Positions 45,173-54,995 of a stretch of 64,000 nt of DNA are shown piece after piece; positions within the stretch are counted from its first letter, which is position 1; each line of letters opens with the position of its first letter. The stretch is from Paenibacillus_E qinlingensis. Lineage in GTDB: Bacteria > Bacillota > Bacilli > Paenibacillales > NBRC-103111. The notes below the pieces were generated by a model. It had not been told where the DNA came from. It saw only the letters and a program-made list of their open reading frames with translations, and did not search any database. The stretch is from positions 124,001-188,000 of the forward strand of contig NZ_JAQIVH010000052.1 of the NCBI RefSeq assembly GCF_028746185.1, written 5' to 3'. The position numbers were made by a program, and so were the translations under genes.

Positions 45173-46717
45173 ATGGAGACGTTATGCAAGGTATTAATTG
45201 TTGATGATGAGATGCTGGTGCGTCAAGGAATTAGACATCTTCTCGATTGGGAAAGCGAAGGCTTCCACATCGTTGGCGAGGCTGCCAACGGTAAGGATGC
45301 GCTTGATATGGTTAAAGAGTTCCAACCCAACATGATTCTGACAGACATTGTTATGCCGGTTATGAATGGGGAGGAATTGGTCAGGGTTGTGAAAGGTCTA
45401 TATCCGGAGATTGAAATCGTGGTGCTCAGCTCCTACGGTGAGTTTGAGTATGTCCGTTCAACGTTTCAGAACGGTGTAGCGGATTATTTATTAAAACCGA
45501 AATTAGATGCGAATTCACTTTTAGCTGTATTAAAAAAGACGGTTCAGCATATGCCGGCCTTCAGGCACATGGATTTTACGAATGACAAAGGTCAGTCCGT
45601 GGATTATGTGTTGGACAAGTTGATTTCCGGCTATGCCATGGATGTTGACGGTGAGGAAATCAGCACCTATTTCCCATATCCTTGCTTTATCCTACTAGTT
45701 GCGGATATACAAGATAGCCCATCCTCTCTGAAACGGAATGAGGAATGGATCGAATCATTTCTGAAAGGTAGGGTTCAGGGTGCCCAGCAACCTGTTGTCA
45801 TACATCATCTTTCACATCAAGACAGCCATATCCGGTTTCTGTTGAATACAGAGGATACTGGCAGAGCGGATGCCATCCATTTGGCCGAACAATTGGTGGA
45901 ATCTGGCGTGAGCGGAGGATTATCCTTCTATGTCGCACTCAGCAAGAATTTCTCGAAAATCGAAGAACTTCATGACGTCTATTCGAATGATAGTTTAAAA
46001 GTGCTGGATCACCGTTTCTTTCTATCGGATGTACAACTGTTCTTCGCAAATGAACTTGTGGATGATGAAGGGAACAAAGATACATTTGATTCCGAGGCGT
46101 TTACCGCTGAACTGAACCATCAAGAATTTCAGCTAGCGTTTGAACGTCTCAACCGATATGTCGATTCCATGCCTGGCAGGCTAGATATCGATATGTTCGA
46201 GTTTAAATCGTTTCTGGGGCACAGTCTGTTCAATATCATTGTCAGCTTGCTACATTTTCACTATGAGGCCAGCACGCTGGATGAAGCGAAATATGAGTAT
46301 TTCCGTGCCATTCATGAAGCCAAGCATATTGGGGAAGTGCGATCACTTTTAGCCAAGTTTCTGATTGAGGCGGCCGACTGTGTGACAGGGAATAAAACCA
46401 ATTCTCCGGGGATACAAAAGATTTTAATGTATCTGGATGAGCATTTTGCTGAACCGCTTACCCTGACGGATGTAGCCAAACAGTTTCATTTCAACCCTTC
46501 ATACTTGTCCAATTATTTCACTGTTCATAATAAAGAAGGTTTTAATGAGTATTTGAATCGGATTCGAATCGAACGTGCATGTGAATTATTAAGAGGTAGT
46601 GCGCATTTGTCAATTTCAGAAATTAGTAGTCTTGTTGGGTACTCCGATCATAGTTACTTCACAAAAGTGTTTCGGAAGTTGATGGGGACTTCACCTAGCC
46701 ACTATCGCAAAAAATGA
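45173..46717 (+). CDS. YesN-type response regulator with AraC DNA-binding domain
   Basis: 514 residues. Receiver domain with D58 in LTDIVMPVMNG and switch lysine in DYLLKPK; middle region; AraC double HTH at about 410-512 (FHFNPSYLSNYFTVH and LVGYSDHSYFTKVFRKLMG). AAAGGAGTAAG precedes ATG 45173. Here the regulator gene comes before the kinase gene, the reverse of the other three pairs, and the two overlap by four bases. It likely controls the binding protein-permease-beta-galactosidase operon that starts at 48701. Confidence 0.92.
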   Translation: METLCKVLIVDDEMLVRQGIRHLLDWESEGFHIVGEAANGKDALDMVKEFQPNMILTDIVMPVMNGEELVRVVKGLYPEIEIVVLSSYGEFEYVRSTFQNGVADYLLKPKLDANSLLAVLKKTVQHMPAFRHMDFTNDKGQSVDYVLDKLISGYAMDVDGEEISTYFPYPCFILLVADIQDSPSSLKRNEEWIESFLKGRVQGAQQPVVIHHLSHQDSHIRFLLNTEDTGRADAIHLAEQLVESGVSGGLSFYVALSKNFSKIEELHDVYSNDSLKVLDHRFFLSDVQLFFANELVDDEGNKDTFDSEAFTAELNHQEFQLAFERLNRYVDSMPGRLDIDMFEFKSFLGHSLFNIIVSLLHFHYEASTLDEAKYEYFRAIHEAKHIGEVRSLLAKFLIEAADCVTGNKTNSPGIQKILMYLDEHFAEPLTLTDVAKQFHFNPSYLSNYFTVHNKEGFNEYLNRIRIERACELLRGSAHLSISEISSLVGYSDHSYFTKVFRKLMGTSPSHYRKK

Positions 46718-48519
46718 AGACGAAGGGAATCATCGAACTTATGGGGGCTTGGCTAAGAAGGATCGCCGATCAAAGTTTATTTCGCAAATTGTTTCTCGTG
46801 ATGGTGCTCAGCATGATCACGGTCACGGTGGCGACTTCTTGGGTTACGGTGCAAATGTCGCAAAAGCTGTTTGTGAAGACATTCAGTATCACGAATTCAA
46901 AAATTATCGAGCAAATTAAAAGCGGTTTGGAATCCATTCATTATACCAATGTAAATATTGCCATTAATGCTGCGCAAAGTGGAGCGATTAAGAGTTTTCT
47001 GACTGCGGCAGATAGCGATTCGTTAACCAATTCCATGGTGACCTTTGGCATGAGTGAACAGATGAAGCGAATCCAGTCCGGTATTGGAGCCAAGAACATT
47101 GGCATGATCATTTCGGGTATCAATGGCAAAAGCTATACGAGCGACCGTACCTATTGGTCAGGTTCCTCGGAGGATTTAGGGCGAAATCCAATTACACAAG
47201 AGTCGCAGAGGCAGTCTGGGCGATTGATGTACAGTTATTTGGACGAAGGAACTCCGGGATCTGGGGACCAAGGATTGGTTGCCGCCAAGGCTCTAATTGA
47301 ACCCCTCAGTAAAGAATGGTATGGGACACTGTATATCATTATGAAAGAAAGCGATGTTCGATCCATTTATACGAGCTTCACAAGTGATGGGAATGATGTG
47401 ATGATATTGGATCGTCAAGGTCGGATTGTTTCCAGCAATCGCCATGGGCTGATTGGAACCACATCGAAAGAGCTCTTAGACAGTGCCCAGAGGATTCAGC
47501 AACTTGGTCTGGCTGAGGTAGAAATGAACATGTCTCACAAAGATGTCATTGTCGTGGCTAAGGATTTGCCGTTATACGACTTTTACATCGTCAACGTCAT
47601 TGATAAGGATACAGCACTTGGTCAAATGCTCAACAGGAAAGCGATTTTCTTCCTTGTTGCAGGAATTGTCATTGTGACTGTTCTTATTGTGTATGTCATC
47701 ACGCGGCGACTGACACTCTCGTTAAGAAAGCTAGTTAAGAAAATGTCTACGGTGACGAAAGAGAATTTTCACAATTATATGGCGGTGACCGGGACCTATG
47801 AGACAAGGGAGCTTAGTCGATCTTTCAATTTTATGCTAGATGAGTTGAACGACTATATCTCTCAGCTTGTTGATACGCAGAAGGAGCAGCGCAAGGCAGA
47901 GTTAGCCGCGCTACAGCAGCAAATCAATCCGCATTTTCTTTACAATACGCTGGCTTCAGTTAACATTCTCGTTCAACGAGGTAGTCAAGAGACGGCCACA
48001 CAAACGATTCATGCCCTCATTTCTCTCCTGCAGAATACGATCAGTAATGTCCAAGAAACGATTCCCGTTGTGCAAGAGATGGTGAATTTAAAGCATTATG
48101 TGTTCATTAATCAGATTCGTTATGGCCAAGGGATTAAAGTGGATTACTTTGTTTCACCGGACTGCTTGCCTGCACAAGTGCCGAAGTTGATGCTGCAACC
48201 TTTCATCGAAAATGCTTTTTTTCACGCTTTTAATAAGAAAGGTACCGGATATATTTATGTCATCATCACGAAAGAGAGAGATACGCTGCTCTGTGAAGTA
48301 GTTGACAATGGGGATGGCATGGAAATTTCGAACAACACGGATGAGATGCCGAATGCCACAAGTGCACGGCAATTGTTTACAGGGATTGGTATTGGTAATG
48401 TTCATGATCGCCTGGTTCTATTGTACGGAGAAGAGTATGGGGTTACGATATCAAGTTCCGTGGGACAAGGAACGAAAATTTCCATTAAACTTCCATGGAG
48501 CACAGAACAGTACAAGTAG
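46714..48519 (+). CDS. YesM-type sensor histidine kinase
   Basis: 601 residues from ATG 46714, which overlaps the regulator stop (ATGA). ATG 46741, with AAGGGA upstream, would give 592 residues and is also possible. TM1 (about 25-47), an extracellular sensor (about 48-305), TM2 (about 308-330), HAMP, then the kinase core with H407 in NPHFLYNTLA, N box FIENAFFHA and DNGDGME. It is the sensor partner of the regulator upstream. Its ligand is unknown, but the operon it precedes transports a sugar and encodes a beta-galactosidase. Confidence 0.92.
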   Translation: MKTKGIIELMGAWLRRIADQSLFRKLFLVMVLSMITVTVATSWVTVQMSQKLFVKTFSITNSKIIEQIKSGLESIHYTNVNIAINAAQSGAIKSFLTAADSDSLTNSMVTFGMSEQMKRIQSGIGAKNIGMIISGINGKSYTSDRTYWSGSSEDLGRNPITQESQRQSGRLMYSYLDEGTPGSGDQGLVAAKALIEPLSKEWYGTLYIIMKESDVRSIYTSFTSDGNDVMILDRQGRIVSSNRHGLIGTTSKELLDSAQRIQQLGLAEVEMNMSHKDVIVVAKDLPLYDFYIVNVIDKDTALGQMLNRKAIFFLVAGIVIVTVLIVYVITRRLTLSLRKLVKKMSTVTKENFHNYMAVTGTYETRELSRSFNFMLDELNDYISQLVDTQKEQRKAELAALQQQINPHFLYNTLASVNILVQRGSQETATQTIHALISLLQNTISNVQETIPVVQEMVNLKHYVFINQIRYGQGIKVDYFVSPDCLPAQVPKLMLQPFIENAFFHAFNKKGTGYIYVIITKERDTLLCEVVDNGDGMEISNNTDEMPNATSARQLFTGIGIGNVHDRLVLLYGEEYGVTISSSVGQGTKISIKLPWSTEQYK

Positions 48520-48700
48520 AAGTATAAAAATCTAAAATAAATACAAAATATAAAAATAATACAAATGAGTGGTGGAGGAAGGAATATCAGACACAATAAA
48601 AACGCTAATTTCAGTAAATTTAGTTCTAACAAGACGATTTGCCCGAATGATATTATTTATTAGTAAGCACTTACAATATCAAATCATCAAGGGGGATCAC

Positions 48701-50008
48701 ATGAAGAAGAAAATTTCTACGGTTTTACTTGCAAGTTTTTTGCTTTTGACGGCATGTTCAAGTAATTCGTCCGACTCAACATCAACTACTACGCCTAGCG
48801 GAGGCGCTTCGAGTACTAGTAAGGAGATTACGGTTTGGGCATGGGATAAGAACTTTAATATCGCAGCAATGAACCTAGCGAAAGATGCTTATGCGAAGGA
48901 TCATCCTGATGTGAAAATCAACGTAATTGAATATGCGCAAGATGACATTATTCAAAAGTTGAACACGGGGCTAAACTCCGGTTCAAAGTCAGGTCTGCCG
49001 AATGTTGTATTGATTGAAGATTACCGTGCACAAAGCTTCTTGAAAACATATCCAGACTCATTTGCGGATTTGTCCGCATCCATTAAGGCTTCGGATTTCG
49101 CCGATTATAAGTTAGGTCCAACAAGCTTGAACGGCAAACAATACGGTGTGCCATTTGATTCCGGCGTAACAGGCTTATATGTACGCAGAGATTACTTGGA
49201 ACAAGCAGGCTATAAAGTCGACGATCTGAAGAATATGGATTGGCAGAAATTCATTGAAGTTGGTAAAGCAGTCAAAGCAAAAACAGGTAAAGAATTGCTG
49301 ACACAGGATCCAAATGATCTTGGCTTAGTTCGTATGATGATTCAATCAGCAGGCGCTTGGTATCTGAAAAGTGACGGTACGACGCCAGATCTGAAAGACA
49401 ACGCTGTGTTGAAAGAAGCTTTCGAGACGTATAAAGAAATCATGAGCGCTAATATTGTTAAAATCAACTCGGATTGGAACTCCTTCCTAGCTGGTTTCAA
49501 TAGCGGAGCTGTAGCTTCTGTTCCGACAGGTAACTGGATTACACCATCGATTAAATCACAAGCTGATCAATCCGGTAAATGGGCTGTTGTTCCTTTTCCT
49601 AAGTTGAAAAACACAGCTAGTTCGGTTAACGCATCTAACCTTGGGGGAAGCTCCTGGTATGTGTTGAACAGTACGGGTAAAGATACGGCTGCTGATTTCC
49701 TAGGGAAAACACTTGGTTCTGATGTGAATTTGTATCAGAAATTAGTTACAGACGTAGGGGTTATCGGTACATATAAACCTGCTACGCAAGGTGAAGCTTA
49801 CACGAAAGCCGACGATTTCTTCGGAGGTCAAAAAGTAATTTCTGATTTCGCAACATGGACGGCTCAAATTCCTAAAGTCAACTATGGTCTGCATACGTAT
49901 GCGATTGAAGATATTCTCAAAGTTGAGATGCAAAATTACCTGAAGGGCAAAGACATTGCGAAAGTATTCAGTGATGCTCAGTCCCAAGCAGAGTCCCAAC
50001 TTAAGTAA
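48701..50008 (+). CDS. Family 1 extracellular solute-binding lipoprotein
   Basis: 435 residues. Signal peptide with lipobox LTAC (C19), Ser/Thr-rich tether, then EITVWAWDKNFNIAAMNLAKDAY and other family 1 binding-protein stretches (GLPNVVLIEDYRAQSF, YGVPFDSGVTGLYVRRDYLEQAGY). AAGGGGGATCAC precedes ATG 48701; the longer frame from 48569 has no signal sequence at its start. It delivers an oligosaccharide to the permeases at 50118 and 50993. The product of the final gene, a beta-galactosidase, suggests a beta-galactoside ligand. Confidence 0.9.
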   Translation: MKKKISTVLLASFLLLTACSSNSSDSTSTTTPSGGASSTSKEITVWAWDKNFNIAAMNLAKDAYAKDHPDVKINVIEYAQDDIIQKLNTGLNSGSKSGLPNVVLIEDYRAQSFLKTYPDSFADLSASIKASDFADYKLGPTSLNGKQYGVPFDSGVTGLYVRRDYLEQAGYKVDDLKNMDWQKFIEVGKAVKAKTGKELLTQDPNDLGLVRMMIQSAGAWYLKSDGTTPDLKDNAVLKEAFETYKEIMSANIVKINSDWNSFLAGFNSGAVASVPTGNWITPSIKSQADQSGKWAVVPFPKLKNTASSVNASNLGGSSWYVLNSTGKDTAADFLGKTLGSDVNLYQKLVTDVGVIGTYKPATQGEAYTKADDFFGGQKVISDFATWTAQIPKVNYGLHTYAIEDILKVEMQNYLKGKDIAKVFSDAQSQAESQLK

Positions 50009-50032
50009 GTTTCTCTTCCCATTAACCTATGG

Positions 50033-50088
50033 AACGCTGACCTCTGTATTGCGAAATATGCAAAGCAGGGGACAGCGTTTCGATTTTT
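50033..50088 (+). terminator. Intra-operon hairpin between binding protein and permease genes
   Basis: AACGCTG (50033-50039) pairs with CAGCGTT (50073-50079), with a further partial stem inside, followed by TTCGATTTTT. Such hairpins often make the binding protein more abundant than the permeases by partial termination or by stabilising the upstream mRNA. Confidence 0.55.
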
Positions 50089-50117
50089 CATCGTAAATGA
50101 TAGGAAGGATTTGACTA

Positions 50118-50996
50118 ATGAACTTCTCGATTCGTAGCCGTGCAAAGCTTACGGGATGGCTGTTTATCGCTATCGCTGTATTAATGATATGTTTGTTTTA
50201 CTTTTATCCTATGATTCAGGCATTGCTGCTTTCCTTTAAGACAGGCGCGGGTGCTAATTTACATTTCAACGGGATAAGCAACTATAAGCGGCTCTTTAGT
50301 GATAAGACATTTATCACGGCCGTTAAGAATACGTTTATCTATTTGATTATCCAAGTACCGGTTATGATCGTGCTGTCGATGATGATTTCCGTTTTGTTGA
50401 ATGATAGCAAGCTTCGTTTCAAGGGATTTTTCCGTACCGCGATATTCTTGCCTTGCGTAACCTCACTTGTTGCTTACTCGGTTGTTTTCAAATATTTGTT
50501 CGGCAATGATGGTTTGATCAATATGGCTTTAATCAAAATTCACTTAATTTCTCAGCCCATCGCTTGGATTTCCGATCCGTTCTGGGCGAAAATTACGATT
50601 ATTCTTGCCATTACATGGCGCTGGACAGGATATAATATGATTTTTTTCCTTTCCTCTTTGCAAAATATTGATAGCTCTATTTATGAAGCAGCTCGTATTG
50701 ACGGAGCTTCTCCGATCAAACAATTTTTCTTCATCACGTTCCCAATGCTGAAGCCAATTGTTCTCTTCACGTCCATTACCTCGACGATTGGTACGCTGCA
50801 ATTGTTCGATGAGATTATGAATATTACGAAGGGTGGCCCAGGTAATTCTACCCTCTCTATATCTCAATACATCTACAATCTTTCCTTTAAATACACACCT
50901 GATTTTGGCTATGCAGCAACAGTTTCCTATTCGGTTGTAGCTATGATCATTGTGTTATCTGTCCTTCAAATCAAATTGGCAGGTGATAAAAAATGA
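50118..50996 (+). CDS. Sugar ABC transporter permease, MsmF type
   Basis: 292 residues, six predicted membrane helices, EAA loop YEAARIDGASPIKQFFFITFP. The first helix (LTGWLFIAIAVLMICLFYFYP) and YIYNLSFKYTPDFGYAA near the end fit the CUT1 F-type permease. GGAAGGATTTG stands before ATG 50118. Its stop overlaps the start of the next permease gene. It belongs to the transporter fed by the lipoprotein at 48701. Confidence 0.92.
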   Translation: MNFSIRSRAKLTGWLFIAIAVLMICLFYFYPMIQALLLSFKTGAGANLHFNGISNYKRLFSDKTFITAVKNTFIYLIIQVPVMIVLSMMISVLLNDSKLRFKGFFRTAIFLPCVTSLVAYSVVFKYLFGNDGLINMALIKIHLISQPIAWISDPFWAKITIILAITWRWTGYNMIFFLSSLQNIDSSIYEAARIDGASPIKQFFFITFPMLKPIVLFTSITSTIGTLQLFDEIMNITKGGPGNSTLSISQYIYNLSFKYTPDFGYAATVSYSVVAMIIVLSVLQIKLAGDKK

Positions 50997-51817
50997 TAGT
51001 CTTAAGACGTACAATCGTCTATGTCTTCCTTTTTGCTGTGGCTGTTATATCCATATTTCCATTCCTGTGGATGGTGATTAGTTCCACGAATCTGTCTGTG
51101 GATGTTACGCAGGGCAGAATGTTGCCAGGCACACATTTCATGGATAACTTCCATAAATTAACAGATTCAATTAATCTTGCACCTGCACTTTGGAATTCCT
51201 TGAAGATCTCGTTAACTACAACCATTTTAGCCTTATTGGTTGCTTCACTGGCTGGATATGCCTTTGAAATTTATCAGAGCAAAGCCAAGGATATCGTGTT
51301 CAATTTACTGCTTGTTTCCATGATGATTCCGTTCGCCGCGTTGATGGTACCCCTTTACCAAATGTTTTCCAGCCTATCGCGTACGGTTCCACTTATCGGG
51401 ATCAACACAATGAACGCGGTCGTCCTTCCGACATTTACGACGGCGTTTCTCATTTTCTTCTTCCGTCAAAGCACGAAAATGTTCGCGAAGGAGCTTCTGG
51501 AAGCTGGACGTATTGATGGATTAACGGAGTTAGGATTGTTTTTCCGTGTGTATATGCCGACAATGAAAACGACGTATTCAGCAGCGGCAATCATTACCTT
51601 TATGTCAAGCTGGAACAATTACTTGTGGCCGCTTATCGTCTTGCAAACACCAGAGAAACGAACAATTCCTTTGTTGATTTCCAATTTGGGTTCTAGTTAC
51701 TCGCCGGATTTCGGGGTGATCATGACCGCCATTGTCATTTCAACACTGCCGACAGCGCTCGTATTTTTCTTGATGCAAAAACAATTCGTTGCAGGTATGG
51801 TTGGTTCTGTAAAATAG
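50993..51817 (+). CDS. Sugar ABC transporter permease, MsmG type
   Basis: 274 residues, six predicted membrane helices, EAA loop LEAGRIDGLTELGLFFRVYMP with a glycine in place of the second alanine, and a C-terminus QKQFVAGMVGSVK typical of G-type permeases. The start ATG 50993 overlaps the previous stop by four bases, so translation is coupled. No ATPase gene follows; the beta-galactosidase gene begins 52 bp downstream behind a short hairpin. Confidence 0.92.
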   Translation: MIVLRRTIVYVFLFAVAVISIFPFLWMVISSTNLSVDVTQGRMLPGTHFMDNFHKLTDSINLAPALWNSLKISLTTTILALLVASLAGYAFEIYQSKAKDIVFNLLLVSMMIPFAALMVPLYQMFSSLSRTVPLIGINTMNAVVLPTFTTAFLIFFFRQSTKMFAKELLEAGRIDGLTELGLFFRVYMPTMKTTYSAAAIITFMSSWNNYLWPLIVLQTPEKRTIPLLISNLGSSYSPDFGVIMTAIVISTLPTALVFFLMQKQFVAGMVGSVK

Positions 51818-51827
51818 TAGGTAAAAC

Positions 51828-51850
51828 AAGACCCCTTCGTGGGTCTTATT
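51828..51850 (+). terminator. Short hairpin between permease and beta-galactosidase genes
   Basis: AAGACCC (51828-51834) and GGGTCTT (51841-51847) form a 7-bp stem with a short T-containing tail. It is probably a weak attenuator inside the operon. Confidence 0.45.
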
Positions 51851-51869
51851 TCTCGGGAGGCATAGATAA

Positions 51870-54800
51870 ATGAAACATTCTGTACCAAGCCTTGATTGGC
51901 TTCAAGATGTGAGGGTATTCAAAGTGAACCGACTGGAAGCACATTCGGATCATCGTTATTATCATTCAATGGCTTCTGCGGAGGCAGGCGCATCAATGGA
52001 TATGCGGCATAGTTTGAATGGGCGCTGGCAATTCAACTATGCGGTTAACCCTGCAAGTCGTGTGCAGTCCTTTTATCAAATGGATTACAACTGCAGTAGC
52101 TGGGAACATATCCAAGTACCCGGTCATATCCAACTCCAAGGCTGGGGCCAGCCGCAATATGTCAACACAATGTATCCGTGGGATGGCGTAGAGGCGCTTC
52201 GTCCTCCACATATTTCGCAAGAGCATAATCCAGTGGGCTCCTATGTGAAACATTTTGAACTGCCGAATACGATGATTGGTAAGCCCGTCTATATTTCCTT
52301 CCAAGGTGTTGAATCGGCTTTCTATGTCTGGCTTAACGGCGAATTTATCGGTTACAGCGAAGATAGCTTTACGCCTGCCGAGTTTGACTTAACGCCACAT
52401 ATTCGTGAAGGTGAGAATAAATTGGCAGTTGAAGTGTATCAGCGGAGCACAGGAAGTTGGCTGGAAGATCAGGATTTCTGGCGGATGTCGGGTATTTTCC
52501 GCGAGGTGTATTTGTACACTGTACCTAACGTGCATGTGTGGGATATGCGCGTAAAGGCAGATTTGGATGATGCGTATGAGCAAGGGTTGCTTGAGATTGA
52601 GCTCAAGCTTCGCAATGAGCATAAGGAATCCGTTCGTGCTAAGCTCGAATTAAAAGATGCGGAAGGGCAGATTTGTCTCACCGAAGAAGGTGAATTCCGC
52701 GGTGGCAACTTATCGTTCAAGCTTTCAGCAGGAACTGTACAGCCGTGGAGTGCGGAAAGCCCGTATTTATATAACGCATGTATCTCGATTTACGATGAGA
52801 GCGGACATGTAGTTGAAGCCATCGTGCAGAAGACGGGGTTCCGTCGTTTTGAAATGAAGGACAAGCTGATGTGCATCAATGGGAAACGTATAGTTTTCAA
52901 AGGTGTCAACCGACATGAATTTAACAGCCGCAGTGGGCGTGCGATTACGAAGCAGGATATGCTGTGGGATATTCAAACCCTGAAGCGCAGCAACATTAAT
53001 TCAGTCCGCACGTCGCACTATCCCAACCAGACGCTATGGTATGAGCTTTGTGATGAGTACGGTGTCTATGTCATAGATGAGATGAATTTAGAGACACACG
53101 GTTCATGGCAAAAGATGGGCGCTATCGAACCTTCTTGGAATATCCCAGGTAACGATATGCAGTGGCAAGATATCGTCATGGATCGTGCAATTTCGATGGT
53201 GGAGCGGGATAAGAATCATCCGTCGATTCTCATTTGGTCTTGTGGGAATGAGTCGTATGCGGGGCAAGTTATTCTCAATGTGTCTAACTATTTCCGCGAA
53301 ACCGACCCTACGCGATTGGTTCACTACGAAGGAGTTTTCTACGATCGTAATTATGGAGCGACTAGCGATATGGAAAGCCGCATGTACGCGAAGCCAGCGG
53401 ATATTGAGGCATACCTCAATAGTCAACCGGATAAACCGTACTTAAGCTGCGAATATATGCACGCGATGGGGAATTCTGTCGGAGGTCTTCATAAATATAC
53501 CGAGCTTGAGAACAAATATCCGATGTATCAAGGTGGCTTTATTTGGGATTATATTGATCAGGCGATTGTAAAAAAAGACCGAAATGGCCGCGAATTTTTG
53601 GCGTATGGCGGGGATTTCAAAGATCGTCCGACCGATTACAGTTTCTGCGGCAATGGACTCGTGTTTGCTGATCGTCAAATCACACCTAAAATGCAGGAAG
53701 TGAAATTCCTATATCAGAATATCAAATTGGAACCAACTCGAACTCATATTAACATCGTGAATGGGAATTTATTTGCAAATACAGATGATCTAGTGCTAGT
53801 GTACCGTTTGTTCCATGAGGGAAAAGAAATTGGTGCGGGGCAAGCAAATATCGAGGTCGAGGCACAGACTGAATTCAGTCTCCCGATCGAGCTGCCAAAT
53901 ATAGAAGGAGCACCAGGGGAGTACTGCATTCAGGCATCTTTGGTTCTGAGAGAAGCTACGTTATGGGCGGATGCAGGATTTGAAACGACGTTCGGTCAAA
54001 AGACGTTTGTCATACAAGCAAGCCGTCAGATTGAGAAGCCTACTGGTGACGTTGTCGTCGTTGAGGGCGATGTCAATATGAGTGTGACAGGTAAAGGATT
54101 TATCGCGATATTCTCGAAACAAGTAGGTTCACTCGTTTCACTTCAATACGAGGGTCGCGAAATGATCGCTATGCCGCCTGCACCTTTATTCTGGCGTGCT
54201 ACCACGGATAATGACAAAGGTACTGCAATGAGCTTTACGGCCGGGGCTTGGTATGCTGCCAGTCTGGCGCGCAAATGCGTCAATTGGGAAATACGGCAAG
54301 AAAAGGGTTCTGCGACAGTCATTTTTGATTACAAATTCAGCATTAGCACGGAAGTTACTGTTCGGATCGCGTATACGGTATTAGCGAATGGAACGATTCG
54401 TGTGAAAACGCAATACAAGGGTGCCGCGGGTCTGCCGAATTTGCCGATACTTGCTGTATCGTTTAAGATGTCTGCCGATTATAATCAATCCGAATGGTAT
54501 GCGATGGGACCTGAAGAAAATTATATCGACCGTAATTTCGGTGCTCGTTTGGGCGTATTTAGCCGCCAAGTGAACCAATTGCCTACGCCTTATCTGGTTC
54601 CACAGGAATCTGGCAACCGAACTGGCGTCCGCCGTGTGAATGTGACGGATGTGTCTGGTATTGGTCTCTCGATTCAGTCCGATCCACTAGCACCTGTAGA
54701 GTGCAACTTGTCCCCGTATACGGCATTTGAACTAGAGCATGCGGATCATGCCTTTGAACTGCCAGATGTTCATTATACGGTTGTTACGGTTGCCGGCAAA

Positions 54801-54920
54801 CAAATGGGTGTTGGCGGAGATGATAGTTGGGGAGCACCTGTCCATGAGGAATATCAGATTCCAGCGGATCAAGAGATGGAGTTTGAATTCTTCTTGTCTA
54901 GTCATAACGTGCCTTCATAA
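51870..54920 (+). CDS. Beta-galactosidase, GH2 (LacZ type), second copy
   Basis: 1,016 residues, cytoplasmic, with the same five-domain plan as the enzyme at 26576. Acid/base E461 lies in SCGNESYAGQ, nucleophile E528 in SCEYMHAMGNS, and the C-terminal Bgal_small domain contains LFWRATTDNDKG. It shares long identical stretches with the other copy (FQGVESAFYVW, GYSEDSFTPAEFDLTP, SWLEDQDFWRMSGIFR). They are paralogues in different regulons, with different residues next to the acid/base (SYAGQ against SWGGD). GGGAGG precedes ATG 51870. It is the last gene of the third sugar operon. Confidence 0.93.
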   Translation: MKHSVPSLDWLQDVRVFKVNRLEAHSDHRYYHSMASAEAGASMDMRHSLNGRWQFNYAVNPASRVQSFYQMDYNCSSWEHIQVPGHIQLQGWGQPQYVNTMYPWDGVEALRPPHISQEHNPVGSYVKHFELPNTMIGKPVYISFQGVESAFYVWLNGEFIGYSEDSFTPAEFDLTPHIREGENKLAVEVYQRSTGSWLEDQDFWRMSGIFREVYLYTVPNVHVWDMRVKADLDDAYEQGLLEIELKLRNEHKESVRAKLELKDAEGQICLTEEGEFRGGNLSFKLSAGTVQPWSAESPYLYNACISIYDESGHVVEAIVQKTGFRRFEMKDKLMCINGKRIVFKGVNRHEFNSRSGRAITKQDMLWDIQTLKRSNINSVRTSHYPNQTLWYELCDEYGVYVIDEMNLETHGSWQKMGAIEPSWNIPGNDMQWQDIVMDRAISMVERDKNHPSILIWSCGNESYAGQVILNVSNYFRETDPTRLVHYEGVFYDRNYGATSDMESRMYAKPADIEAYLNSQPDKPYLSCEYMHAMGNSVGGLHKYTELENKYPMYQGGFIWDYIDQAIVKKDRNGREFLAYGGDFKDRPTDYSFCGNGLVFADRQITPKMQEVKFLYQNIKLEPTRTHINIVNGNLFANTDDLVLVYRLFHEGKEIGAGQANIEVEAQTEFSLPIELPNIEGAPGEYCIQASLVLREATLWADAGFETTFGQKTFVIQASRQIEKPTGDVVVVEGDVNMSVTGKGFIAIFSKQVGSLVSLQYEGREMIAMPPAPLFWRATTDNDKGTAMSFTAGAWYAASLARKCVNWEIRQEKGSATVIFDYKFSISTEVTVRIAYTVLANGTIRVKTQYKGAAGLPNLPILAVSFKMSADYNQSEWYAMGPEENYIDRNFGARLGVFSRQVNQLPTPYLVPQESGNRTGVRRVNVTDVSGIGLSIQSDPLAPVECNLSPYTAFELEHADHAFELPDVHYTVVTVAGKQMGVGGDDSWGAPVHEEYQIPADQEMEFEFFLSSHNVPS

Positions 54921-54947
54921 GGATTTCGGCAACAATCAAAATCATAC

Positions 54948-54977
54948 AAAAGGGGCTGCCAGTAGGCAGCCCCTTTT
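54948..54977. terminator. Bidirectional terminator between beta-galactosidase and katG
   Basis: AAAAGGGGCTGCC and GGCAGCCCCTTTT make a perfect 13-bp stem with loop AGTA. It serves both convergent genes. Confidence 0.9.
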
Positions 54978-54995
54978 GTGTACGGCAATAGTACG

